Source of the DNA: Micromonospora sp. WMMD1155 | Lineage (GTDB): Bacteria > Actinomycetota > Actinomycetes > Mycobacteriales > Micromonosporaceae | DNA length: 64,000 bases | Assembly (NCBI RefSeq): GCF_029581275.1 | Contig: NZ_CP120742.1 | Location: 1,338,501 to 1,402,500 of the forward strand | Direction: 5' to 3' | Made by a program: the position numbers and the translations under genes | Notes under the pieces: generated by a model | What the model saw: only the letters and a program-made list of their open reading frames with translations | The model's database searches: none | Told to the model about the DNA's origin: nothing | Part shown: positions 46,645 to 54,607 of the stretch, one piece after another | Numbering within the stretch: the stretch's first letter is position 1 | Layout of the letters: each line of letters opens with the position of its first letter

Positions 46645-47023
46645 CTGGGGCACCGTAGACCAACTCCTGGACGGGTTGGAGGCCTCCGGATGGCGCGGCG
46701 GGAACCAGGTGATCGCCGCAGCGTTCGCCATCGCGGTCAACGACCGCTTCGGCGCCGCCCACTCCCCCACCGACGTCGCTCGCTTCGTCGCCGACACGCG
46801 CACCCAGTTTCCGGGCGCGGAGACGCTGCCCACCCTGGAGATGGAAGGGCTCGTCCGCGCAGCCCTCGGTGAGGTCGGGCTGATCGACAATCTCAGCCCG
46901 GAGACCGCCCTTCAGATGCAGATCGTGTTCCTCGGCAAGCTGCTTCAGGACCGCGATCCAGACGAGGCGCAGTTGGAGGAGTTCATCGCCGACGTGGAGC
47001 AGACGGCTGCCGAGTACATGTAA
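46592..47023 (+). CDS. Helical hypothetical protein, overlapping its upstream gene
   Basis: The 143-residue protein (VRTEFSDLIRAMARRDWGTVDQLLDGLEASGWRGGNQVIAAAFAIAVNDRF...QLEEFIADVEQTAAEYM) starts at a GTG 53 bases before the end of the preceding gene, in another frame. It is acidic and mostly helical with no recognised domain. The coupling suggests that it acts with the two genes before it. Confidence 0.75.
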   Translation: MSVRTEFSDLIRAMARRDWGTVDQLLDGLEASGWRGGNQVIAAAFAIAVNDRFGAAHSPTDVARFVADTRTQFPGAETLPTLEMEGLVRAALGEVGLIDNLSPETALQMQIVFLGKLLQDRDPDEAQLEEFIADVEQTAAEYM

Positions 47024-47116
47024 TCGGCAGGGCTGCATGCCACCGTCATCTCCGATAGTGTCCGTCCGACCACGCAAACGTGAACTCGTTAGCGCGATCA
47101 TCAGACGGAGGGCGGC

Positions 47117-47380
47117 ATGGCCAGCATTGAGGAAGTCAAGGCGGCGTTGATGCAGGCCGCTGAGCAGGGCAACGCCACCATCAGCCAGATCCGGGCCGCC
47201 GCCGAGAACACTGAGCAGATGTTGACGCGGCTACGGGCAATCTCCGCCGGCACCGGGCACCCGACGATCGCCGAAGCCATCGCCCGGGGCGAGCAGACCA
47301 AGCAGCGCCTCGCCGAGGCCATGACCCTCGTGCAGGGCAGTTCGGAGGCGGCACGCCGCTACATCAGCGTCCTCGGCTGA
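47117..47380 (+). CDS. Small coiled-coil protein (DUF6244-like), second copy
   Basis: The 87-residue protein (MASIEEVKAALMQAAEQGNATISQIRAAAENTEQMLTRLRAISAGTGHPTIAEAIARGEQTKQRLAEAMTLVQGSSEAARRYISVLG) is the same type as 45677-45937. The internal block GTGHPTIAEAI is shared in form with SRHPELTGAVI of the 45934 protein, so the three are probably paralogues. Confidence 0.82.
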   Translation: MASIEEVKAALMQAAEQGNATISQIRAAAENTEQMLTRLRAISAGTGHPTIAEAIARGEQTKQRLAEAMTLVQGSSEAARRYISVLG

Positions 47381-47814
47381 AGCGCAAACCCCCTGCGCGA
47401 AGGCGTCAGTAGTACTCGCGGATGTAGCGAGGGCGCGCTCGTACACGTCATTGTCTCGGATTTTGAACCTGGTCCAGAGCCTCTTACGGAGGGACTGCTG
47501 GACCAGGCGGTCTCCCTCGCGGGTGCGATCGGCCACCAGGGCAGGTCGGAGTTTGATGCCCTCTGGCCAGGCCGGCAGGTCCTACGGTTGACCGCGAACG
47601 AACGAGATGTCCCCTGGCGAGCCCCAGTGTCTCAGGCCGTTCCGCGTGGTTTACTCGCAGGTCGCAGGGAACGGCCGCAAGGCCAGGAAACGACTTCCGC
47701 AACAGCATCGAGGCCGCCATCGGACGAGCCAGAAGCTGCCCCCACCGCCTGCCGCGAACCCCTCAACCGTAATGTTCTGGTTGGCGCTGGCGCTCTGCGG
47801 CTAGCGGGTCTGCT
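47381..47814. other. Region without a supported gene
   Basis: These 434 bases hold only weak frames. On the minus strand about 60 codons (RTREGDRLVQQSLRKRLWTRFKIRDND, near 47400-47536) look protein-like but lack a start and run into the opposite-strand gene, so this may be a decayed gene fragment. Nothing else is recognised. Confidence 0.4.
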
Positions 47815-47891
47815 TGGTCAACACGAGTTCGCCGATGCGGCGGTGTCCGGGCGGCGCTGATACCGCCACGTCGCCGGAATGGTGTCGATCA
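47815..47891. repeat. Palindromic repeat, family A copy 1
   Basis: Left arm 47815-47848 and right arm 47859-47891 are imperfect complements sharing TG-TC-ACAC, TTCGCCGATG and GGCGGT-TC in order. The same consensus appears at 59556-59634. The right end overlaps the stop codon of the ROK gene, so here it may double as its terminator. Confidence 0.75.
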
Positions 47892-49196
47892 TGGATGCGC
47901 GGACACGACGTGGTCGATGACCAGGTGGGCGGCGCCGGTGATGCCGATGTCCTGGCTGGTGGCGACCCGTTCGATGAGCAGGGTCTGGGTGGCCAGCGGC
48001 AGGCACCGCTCGTAGAGGGTGGCCCGCATGCTGGCCAGCAGGGGTTCACAGTCGGCGAGGCGACCGCCGATGGCGACCACCTGCGGGTTGAAGAAGTTGA
48101 CCACGACGGCCAGGATCTCGCCGATGGCCCGCCCGGCCTGCCGGGCCAGCGACGTGGCGTGCCGGTCACCGTCGTCGATCAGGCGGAGCACACCGGTCAG
48201 GTCGTCGACCGGCACGCCCTGGTCGCGTAGTGCGGTGACCAGGGCCGCGCCGCTGGCCACCGCCTCCAGGCAGCCGGCGTTGCCACAACTGCACAGCGGC
48301 GCGGGGTCAGCCACCACCCGGCAGTGGCTGATGTCCCCGGCGGATCCCTGGGCGCCCCGGTGCAACCGTCCACTGGAGATCACCCCGGAGCCGATCCCGG
48401 TGCCCGCCTTGATGTAGACGGCGTGATCCAACTGGGGGTGCGCGGTGCGGTGCGCGCCGAGCGCCATCAGGTTGGCGTCGTTGTCCACGATCACCGGCAC
48501 GTCGACCCGGTCGGCGCAGAACGCGGCCACGTCGAAGCCGTTCCAGCCGGGCATCCGCGACGGGCTGACGATCCGGCCGGTGGCGTGCTGCACCGGACCG
48601 GGAATGCCGATGCCGACACCCCGCAACGCGCCCGTCGCCCCGCCGGAGGCCGGCGACGTGCCGGAGGCGGCCGACGTGCCGGAAGCCGCCGACGCGCCGG
48701 AGGCGGCCGACGTGCCGCCGAAAACGCCGCTGGAGGCGGCCGACGTGCCGCCGCCGGAAGCCGCCTTGCCTTCGGAAGCCGCTGACGCGACATCGCCGGC
48801 CAGTGCGGTGACCTCGGCCAGCAGTGCGCCCAGCACGGTTTCCGGGCCGTCCTCGATGCGGACCGGCAGGGTGCGGGCCTGGACCACCCGCCCGGAGAGA
48901 TCCAGTGTGCCGATGCGCGCATGGTGCGCGCCGAGGTCGATGGCACCGACGACGGCTCCGCCGGTTGGTACGGCGAGCTGACGGGGCCGCCGCCCGCCCC
49001 GGGACCGCCCGGCACCGGTCTCCTCCAGCAAGCCCTGGTTGATCAACGCCTCGACCCGCTGGGAGACCGTCGAGGGCGAGAGCCCGGAGAGCCGGGACAG
49101 GTCGGCACGACTGACGGCGGCTCCGGTCGCCACCCATCGCAGCAGCTCCCGAGGGCCGCCCCGGAGGGCTTCGCGTGGCGCGTCGTCAATCGTCAC
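47889..49196 (-). CDS. ROK-family transcriptional regulator
   Basis: The 435-residue protein has an N-terminal MarR-like winged helix (SRADLSRLSGLSPSTVSQRVEALINQGLLEE) and a ROK domain with GAIDLGAHHARIGTLDL, IGIPGPVQ, DNDANLMALGAH, IKAGTGIGSG and the zinc motif CSCGNAGCLE. Residues about 137-188 are an Ala/Ser/Gly low-complexity insertion built of AASGTS-type repeats not expected in the family. It is divergent from an amino-acid ABC transporter operon and probably controls it, although ROK proteins usually sense sugars. Start is GTG. Confidence 0.93.
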   Translation of the reverse strand: MTIDDAPREALRGGPRELLRWVATGAAVSRADLSRLSGLSPSTVSQRVEALINQGLLEETGAGRSRGGRRPRQLAVPTGGAVVGAIDLGAHHARIGTLDLSGRVVQARTLPVRIEDGPETVLGALLAEVTALAGDVASAASEGKAASGGGTSAASSGVFGGTSAASGASAASGTSAASGTSPASGGATGALRGVGIGIPGPVQHATGRIVSPSRMPGWNGFDVAAFCADRVDVPVIVDNDANLMALGAHRTAHPQLDHAVYIKAGTGIGSGVISSGRLHRGAQGSAGDISHCRVVADPAPLCSCGNAGCLEAVASGAALVTALRDQGVPVDDLTGVLRLIDDGDRHATSLARQAGRAIGEILAVVVNFFNPQVVAIGGRLADCEPLLASMRATLYERCLPLATQTLLIERVATSQDIGITGAAHLVIDHVVSAHP

Positions 49197-49326
49197 GTCA
49201 GGTTCTTAGCATCCGCAGTTTGTTCAAGCAACCGGTTGACTTAGTTTGTTGACTACCTTTAGATGGCGCTGTTAGTTCGATATGAAGCTTACTTAGTTTG
49301 AATGTCGAAGAAAGTAGGGCCGTCTG
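49197..49326. promoter_or_regulatory. AT-rich divergent control region of ROK regulator and transporter
   Basis: The 130 bases are markedly AT-rich for this genome. The 10-mer ACTTAGTTTG occurs twice (49239-49248 and 49291-49300, 52 bases apart), and a related AGTTTGTTCAAG lies near 49217. AT-rich repeats of this sort suit NagC/Mlc-like ROK binding sites. Assignment to this regulator is inference. Confidence 0.6.
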
Positions 49327-50088
49327 GTGGCACCGGAGACGACGGGTGCGGACCGACCGATGGTGTCGGTACGCGGCCTCAACAAGTGGTTCGGTCCACT
49401 GCACGTGCTCAAGGACATCGACCTCACGGTGGCCGCCGGCGAGGTGGTCGTCGTGGTGGGTCCCTCCGGCTCCGGCAAGTCGACCCTCTGCCGTTGCCTC
49501 AACCGACTGGAGACGGCCGGGCGGGGCAGCATCGAAATCGACGGTGAGCCACTGCCGGCCGAGGGGCGGGCACTGGCCCGGCTGCGCGCCGACGTCGGCA
49601 TGGTGTTCCAGTCGTTCAACGTCTTCGGGCACAAGACGGTGCTGGACAACGTCACCCTCGGCCCCACCCGGGTCCGCAGGATCGCCCGTCCCGAGGCGCG
49701 ACAGCAGGCGATGGCCCTGCTCGAACGCGTCGGGATCGCCGACAAGGCGAACCACCACCCGGCCCAACTCTCCGGTGGGCAGCAGCAACGGGCCGCGATC
49801 GCCCGGGCACTGGCCATGCAACCGAAGGTGCTGCTCTTCGACGAGCCGACCTCGGCGCTCGACCCGGAGATGGTCAACGAGGTGCTCGACGTGATGGTCT
49901 CCCTCGCCAGCGAGGGGATGACCATGATCGTGGTCACCCACGAGATGGGCTTCGCCCGCCGCGCCGCCGACCGGGTCGTCTTCATGGACGACGGCCGCAT
50001 CGTCGAATCCGGCGCCCCCGACGAATTCTTCGCAGCTCCGCGCACCGAGCGGGCCCGCGACTTCCTTGCCAAGATCCTCCAGCACTAG
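49327..50088 (+). CDS. Polar amino acid ABC transporter ATPase
   Basis: The 253-residue ATPase has Walker [10 protein letters not shown] (45-53), Q-loop [12 protein letters not shown], signature [15 protein letters not shown], Walker [16 protein letters not shown] and H-loop VTHEMGFA. It is of the GluA/GlnQ type that serves glutamate, glutamine and related uptake. The GTG at 49327 is used; an ATG at 49360 is an alternative. First gene of a transporter operon with the three genes following. Confidence 0.95.
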   Translation: MAPETTGADRPMVSVRGLNKWFGPLHVLKDIDLTVAAGEVVVVVGPSGSGKSTLCRCLNRLETAGRGSIEIDGEPLPAEGRALARLRADVGMVFQSFNVFGHKTVLDNVTLGPTRVRRIARPEARQQAMALLERVGIADKANHHPAQLSGGQQQRAAIARALAMQPKVLLFDEPTSALDPEMVNEVLDVMVSLASEGMTMIVVTHEMGFARRAADRVVFMDDGRIVESGAPDEFFAAPRTERARDFLAKILQH

Positions 50089-50107
50089 CCCCCAACGGGA
50101 GGATGTC

Positions 50108-51076
50108 ATGTCAATCCTCAAGATGAGCTTCACCGGGCGGCGCTCGCTCGCCCTCACCGCCACCGCCGTGGCGGTGGCCCTCGCCGCCACCGGCTGCGGC
50201 GGTGACAGCGGCGGCAGCGCGCCGACGCTGCCGGGCAACCCCGGCCCGGGTGGCGACGGCGTGGTCGCCCAGTCGGTGTACGACGCCGCCCCGGTCGCCA
50301 GCGACGCGGACATCCCGGCCGGCTCGACGATGGACGCGATCCGCAAGCGCGGCTACCTGAACATCGGCGGTTCCCTGGACGCGCCTCTGCTCGCCCAGCA
50401 GAACCCGGTCAGCGGCACCATCGAGGGCTTCGACGCCGACATGGCGAAGCTGCTGGCGAAGTACATCATCGGCAAGCCCGAGGTGAAGACGACGACGATC
50501 GGCACCCAGACCCGGGAGGCCATGCTCCAGGCCAAGTCGGTCGACGCCGTCTTCCAGACCTACACGATCACCCCGCAGCGGGCCACCCAGGTCGCGTTCG
50601 CCGGACCGTACCTCACCTCCGGCCTCGCGGTCGGGGTCCGCAAGGACGACACCTCGATCAAGAGCGTCAAGGACCTCGCCGGCAAGACCGTCATCGTCGG
50701 CGCGAACACCCCGGCGGTCACCGCGCTGCCCTCGGCCGCTCCGGGCTCGAAGCAGATCGCCTTCGGCACCGACCCGCAGGCGTTGCAGGCGCTGCTGCAG
50801 AAGCGCGGCGACGCGTACGTGCAGGACTTCACGCTGCTCGCCTCCGGCGCCAAGGCCAACCCGGGGATGAAGGTGGTCGGCGAGCCGTTCACCACCGAGG
50901 CGTACGGCATCGGCCTCAACCGGGAGGACGCGCAGTTCAAGGAGTTCGTCAACAACTGGCTGAGGAAGATCCAGGCCGACGGGACCTGGGCGAAGGTCTG
51001 GGAAGGCACCCTCGGCTCGGTGGTGGAGGGTGGCGCGCCCACCCCGCCCGCTCTCGGCTCCGCCGACGGTTCCTGA
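50108..51076 (+). CDS. Amino acid ABC transporter substrate-binding lipoprotein
   Basis: The 322-residue protein has a lipoprotein signal with Cys in LAATGCGGDSGG, then a bacterial SBP family 3 domain: IRKRGYLNIGGSLDAPLLAQQNPVSGTIEGFDADMAKLLAKYI, VDAVFQTYTITPQRATQVAFAGPYLTSGLAVGV. It binds a polar amino acid outside the cell for the permeases below. GGGAGG precedes the ATG. It follows the ATPase by 19 bases. Confidence 0.95.
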   Translation: MSILKMSFTGRRSLALTATAVAVALAATGCGGDSGGSAPTLPGNPGPGGDGVVAQSVYDAAPVASDADIPAGSTMDAIRKRGYLNIGGSLDAPLLAQQNPVSGTIEGFDADMAKLLAKYIIGKPEVKTTTIGTQTREAMLQAKSVDAVFQTYTITPQRATQVAFAGPYLTSGLAVGVRKDDTSIKSVKDLAGKTVIVGANTPAVTALPSAAPGSKQIAFGTDPQALQALLQKRGDAYVQDFTLLASGAKANPGMKVVGEPFTTEAYGIGLNREDAQFKEFVNNWLRKIQADGTWAKVWEGTLGSVVEGGAPTPPALGSADGS

Positions 51077-51092
51077 GAATCCTCCCGTACCG

Positions 51093-51737
51093 ATGGACGC
51101 CCTCACCGCCCACCTGAGCGCGCTCGGCCACGGCCTGGTCACGACCGTCGAACTGACGGTCGTGACCACCGTCGGCGCGATGCTGCTGGGCATCGTCGTC
51201 GCCACGCTGCGGATCGCACCCGTCCCGCTGTTGCGCGCCATCGGCACGGCGTACGTCGAGGTGTTCCAGAACCTGCCGCTGCTGGCTCTGCTGGTGCTCT
51301 TCGTCTTCGCCCTGCCGACAATCGGCATCACGTTCCCGCTGTTCACCTCGGCCGCGATCGTCATCGCGGTCTACGAGGGGGCGTACCTGGCCGAGGCGAT
51401 CCGCGCCGGTATCAACACGGTCGGGGTCGGCCAGGCCGAGGCGGCCCGCGCCATCGGGTTGACCTTCGGGCAGTCCCTGCGGCACGTGATCCTGCCGCAG
51501 GGACTGCGGGCGGTCATCCAGCCGATCGGCAACATCTGCATCGCGCTGCTGATGAACACCTCGCTGGCCGCCGCCGTCGGCGTGGTCGAGCTGACCCAGG
51601 CGGCCAACAACGTGAACCTGGTCGAGGCCCGACCGATCGCCGTGTTCACCGGCGCGGGCCTGGCCTACATGCTGCTGGCGCTGATCATCGGTCAGGTCAC
51701 CGGCCTGCTCGAACGAAGGCTGGCGATCGTCCGATGA
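51093..51737 (+). CDS. Amino acid ABC transporter permease (GluC type)
   Basis: The 214-residue permease has about five membrane helices and the cytoplasmic EAA loop around IGLTFGQSLRHVILPQGLRAVIQPIG. The His/Met family block YVEVFQNLPLLALLVLFVF is present. The start is ATG at 51093, 16 bases after the binding-protein stop, and its stop overlaps the next permease by ATGA. Confidence 0.95.
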   Translation: MDALTAHLSALGHGLVTTVELTVVTTVGAMLLGIVVATLRIAPVPLLRAIGTAYVEVFQNLPLLALLVLFVFALPTIGITFPLFTSAAIVIAVYEGAYLAEAIRAGINTVGVGQAEAARAIGLTFGQSLRHVILPQGLRAVIQPIGNICIALLMNTSLAAAVGVVELTQAANNVNLVEARPIAVFTGAGLAYMLLALIIGQVTGLLERRLAIVR

Positions 51738-52603
51738 ACAAGACGCAACAGATCCTCTTCGACGAACCCGGCCCGCGCGCCCAACGGCGGATCCGGATAG
51801 CCACAGTGGTGGGCGCCGTCCTCCTGGTCGCCGCCGCCGTGGCGGCGGTCTACCAGTTCGCCAGCCACGGCGAGTTGGCCGCCGCGCGATGGGAACCGTT
51901 CACCACCTGGCCGATCTGGCGGTACCTGCTCAACGGGCTCTGGGCCACCGTGCGGGCCGCCGCCGCGACCGCCGTGCTCAGCGCCGTACTCGGGCTGCTG
52001 CTGGCACTCGGACGCCTCTCCGCGCACCGACCGTTGCGCTGGTTGGCCGGCGCGTACGTGGAGATCTTCCGAACCGTCCCCACCCTGCTGCTCATCTACG
52101 TGACACTGTTCGCCCTGCCGCAGTACGGGATGAACTTCCCGCTCTTCTGGAAGCTCGTGGTGCCGCTGGTGGTGTCCAACTCGGCGGCGTTCGCCGAGAT
52201 CTTCCGCTCCGGCATCCTGGCCCTGGACCGGGGGCAGACCGAGGCCGGTCTCGCCGTCGGGCTGCGCCGCGGACAGGTGATGGCGCTGGTGGTTTTGCCC
52301 CAGGCGCTGCTCCAACTCACCCCGTCCCTGGTCAGCCAACTGGTCGGGCTGCTCAAGGACACCTCGCTCGGCTTCGTGGTCAGCTACACCGAGCTGCTCT
52401 ACAGCGGGCAGGTGCTCTCGTCGTACACCCATCTGTTGATCCAGACGTTCCTGGTGGTGGCGCTGATCTACCTCGTGGTCAACGCCTCGCTGTCGAAGTT
52501 CGCCCGCGTACTCCAGGCTCGCAACGGCCGCTTCGGCGGCCGGCGGGTAGGACGCGACGCCGACCTGCCCCCGCCGCTGATCGAAGGGACCACCCCCCGG
52601 TGA
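51734..52603 (+). CDS. Amino acid ABC transporter permease (GluD type)
   Basis: The 289-residue permease has a longer N-terminus than its partner, one membrane segment at about 24-44, then the HisM-type core (AGAYVEIFRTVPTLLLIYVTLFALP) and an EAA loop (VGLRRGQVMALVVLPQALLQLTPSLVSQLVG). Two permeases plus the ATPase and lipoprotein make a complete importer. Its TGA overlaps the asparaginase GTG. Confidence 0.95.
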   Translation: MNKTQQILFDEPGPRAQRRIRIATVVGAVLLVAAAVAAVYQFASHGELAAARWEPFTTWPIWRYLLNGLWATVRAAAATAVLSAVLGLLLALGRLSAHRPLRWLAGAYVEIFRTVPTLLLIYVTLFALPQYGMNFPLFWKLVVPLVVSNSAAFAEIFRSGILALDRGQTEAGLAVGLRRGQVMALVVLPQALLQLTPSLVSQLVGLLKDTSLGFVVSYTELLYSGQVLSSYTHLLIQTFLVVALIYLVVNASLSKFARVLQARNGRFGGRRVGRDADLPPPLIEGTTPR

Positions 52604-53583
52604 CCATCTTCCGTTACGCCGAACTGGCTCGGGTCGTCCGCAACGGCTTCGTCGAGAGCCGGCACTACGGCAGTGTCGTGGTGCTCGCACCGGACGGTGA
52701 GGTGGTCCTCGCCGCCGGCGTACCCGACGAGCCGGTACTCCCCCGCTCCACCCTGAAACCCGTGCAGGCCCTGGCCTGCCGGGTCGCGGCCGGCGACCAG
52801 CTGACCGGCCCGGCGTTGGCGCTCGCCGCCGGTAGCCACACCGGCGACGACCGGCACGTCGAGGTGGTCCGGGCGATGCTGGCCGGTGCCGGCCTCACCG
52901 AGGACGCGCTCGGCTGCCCGGTGGACTGGCCGGAGGACGAACCGACCCGGGACCGACTGATTCGCGACGGCGGGCAGCGCGAGCGGATCCGGATGAACTG
53001 CTCCGGCAAGCACGCCGCGATGCTGGTCGCCTCCGTCGCGCGGTCCTGGAGCACCCACGACTACCTCGACCCGCAGCACCCGCTCCAGCGGGAGACCGCT
53101 GCCGCCGTCACCCGGCTGGCCGGAACGCCGATCGCGCACCACGCCGTCGACGGTTGCGGCGCACCCCTGTTCGGCCTGCCGCTGACCGGCCTGGCCCGCA
53201 CGTTCCAGGCGTTGGTCACCGCACCCGACGGCAGCGACGAGGCGCTGGTCGCGCAGGCCATGCGCCGATTCCCGGAGTACGTGGGCGGCTGGCACGGGCA
53301 CCCGAACACCGACCTGATGCGGGCGCTGCCCGGTGTCCTGGCCAAGGGCGGGGCCGAGGGCGTTCTCGGGGTGGCCGCCCCGGACGGTCACGCCGTCGCG
53401 GTGAAGGTGGTCGACGGTTCGCCCCGAGCCACCACCGCCATCGCGCTCGCCGCCTTCGACGCCGTGGGCGTACCGGTGGGTGGAGCCGACGCGCTGCGCC
53501 AGGTGCCGGTGCTCGGCGGCGGCGAACCGGTCGGCGCCGTCACGGCCGTCATCGATCCGACCGCGGCATCGTCCCGCACCTGA
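52600..53583 (+). CDS. Asparaginase (Asparaginase_II family)
   Basis: The 327-residue protein starts GTG in a GTGA overlap with the permease. It has the Asparaginase_II (PF06089) features LARVVRNGFVESRHYGSVVVLAPDG, VFPRSTLKPVQALA-like PRSTLKPVQALACRVA, SHTGDDRHVEVVRAML and MNCSGKHAAMLVA. Coupling to a polar amino acid importer suggests uptake and deamidation of asparagine or a related amide, controlled by the adjacent ROK regulator. Confidence 0.9.
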   Translation: MTIFRYAELARVVRNGFVESRHYGSVVVLAPDGEVVLAAGVPDEPVLPRSTLKPVQALACRVAAGDQLTGPALALAAGSHTGDDRHVEVVRAMLAGAGLTEDALGCPVDWPEDEPTRDRLIRDGGQRERIRMNCSGKHAAMLVASVARSWSTHDYLDPQHPLQRETAAAVTRLAGTPIAHHAVDGCGAPLFGLPLTGLARTFQALVTAPDGSDEALVAQAMRRFPEYVGGWHGHPNTDLMRALPGVLAKGGAEGVLGVAAPDGHAVAVKVVDGSPRATTAIALAAFDAVGVPVGGADALRQVPVLGGGEPVGAVTAVIDPTAASSRT

Positions 53584-53702
53584 GCGACGTCGTCTCCCAT
53601 CGAGCCGGTGTCACTCCACGCCGAAGCGCCCCCATCAAACCGGTGTCGTTCCACGCCGAAGCGACGTCGTCTCCCATCAGACCGGTGTCGTTCCGCACCG
53701 AG
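53584..53702. repeat. Three imperfect direct repeats between asparaginase gene and cutC
   Basis: GCGACGTCGTCTCCCAT occurs at 53584 and 53661, 77 bases apart, each followed by the motif CCGGTGTCGTTCC-CGCCGA in full or part. A shorter middle copy lacks the GTCGTCT portion. The repeats fill the entire spacer before cutC. They are in frame as repeated peptides on the plus strand but no start supports a protein. Confidence 0.75.
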
Positions 53703-53713
53703 AAGGAAGAGTC

Positions 53714-54457
53714 ATGAGCACATTCGAGATCTGCATCGACAGCGTCGAGGGGGCGGTAGCCGCCGAGGAGGCCGGCGCCGACCGGGTGGAGCTGTGCTCC
53801 GCGCTCTTCGACGGTGGACTGACCCCCAGCCTGGGCACCATCGAGACGACATTGCGCGCCGTCACCCGGATCCGGGTGCACGTGATCGTCCGGCCACGCG
53901 GCGGTGACTTCATCTACTCGCCGTTCGAGATCGAGGCGATGGAGCGGGACGTGCAGGCCGCCGTCGCCGCCGGCGCGCACGGCATCGTGATCGGTGCGCT
54001 GACCGCCGAAGGCGACGTCGACGTGCCGACCACCCGCCGGTTGATCGCCGCCGCCGGTGACACCAGCATCACCTTCCACCGCGCGTTCGACATGACCCGC
54101 GACCCGTACGCGGCGTTGGAGCAGCTCATCGAGCTGGGCGTGCACCGGGTGCTCACCTCGGGCCAGGAGGTCAGCGTGCTGGAGGGCGCCCCGCTCATCG
54201 CCGACCTGGTGCGCCGGGCCGCCGGGCGGATCGTCGTCATGCCCGGTGGTGGCATCACCCCGCGCAACATCACCCGGATCGTCGAGGCGACGGGTGCCGA
54301 CGAGTACCACTTCGCGGCCCTGGTCAGCTCCGACAGCCCGGCCGTGCACCGCAACCCGGCACCGCTGATGGGCGGCAGCCTCAACCGGCCCGAGTACGAG
54401 CGCTCCGGCACCTCCGGCGCCCTGGTCGGTCAGGTGCTCGCCGCCGCCCGCGCCTGA
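53714..54457 (+). CDS. cutC: CutC-family protein
   Basis: The 247-residue TIM barrel has EICIDSVEGAVAAEEAGADRVELCSALFDGGLTPS, VRPRGGDFIYSPFEIEAMERD, TFHRAFDM and VLTSGQ, the CutC hallmarks. The family was named for copper tolerance, but direct metal binding is disputed and many members may be enzymes. GAAGGAAG precedes the ATG. It lies just after the asparaginase gene and probably belongs to the same transcript. Confidence 0.95.
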   Translation: MSTFEICIDSVEGAVAAEEAGADRVELCSALFDGGLTPSLGTIETTLRAVTRIRVHVIVRPRGGDFIYSPFEIEAMERDVQAAVAAGAHGIVIGALTAEGDVDVPTTRRLIAAAGDTSITFHRAFDMTRDPYAALEQLIELGVHRVLTSGQEVSVLEGAPLIADLVRRAAGRIVVMPGGGITPRNITRIVEATGADEYHFAALVSSDSPAVHRNPAPLMGGSLNRPEYERSGTSGALVGQVLAAARA

Positions 54458-54521
54458 CCCACGGATCACTTCGACGAGCGGTGGGCGTGGCGCTCCGTCG
54501 CGCCCACCGCTCGATCAGCGA

Positions 54522-54607
54522 CCCCGGCACCCCGGCACCCCGGCACCAAGATTCGAGCAACTTCCCGGATGTTGCTGCCTGCGGCGCGCGGGAGGCAGCA
54601 ACATCCG
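54522..54607. repeat. Octamer array and REP-like element, copy 3, left part
   Basis: About three units of GGCACCCC (54522-54547) abut AAGATTCGAGCAAC (54548-54561). The inner arm GATGTTGCTGCCTGC (54568-54582) pairs with GGAGGCAGCAACATC (54591-54605). The outer right arm GTTGCGCGGATCT is found only past the insertion sequence, at 55767-55779, showing that the IS split this copy. Confidence 0.82.

Noticed and set aside
45677..47380. Type VII secretion locus with WXG100 substrates
   Set aside because: Small helical proteins are similar in size, but no WxG motif, EccC ATPase or other Esx component is encoded nearby.
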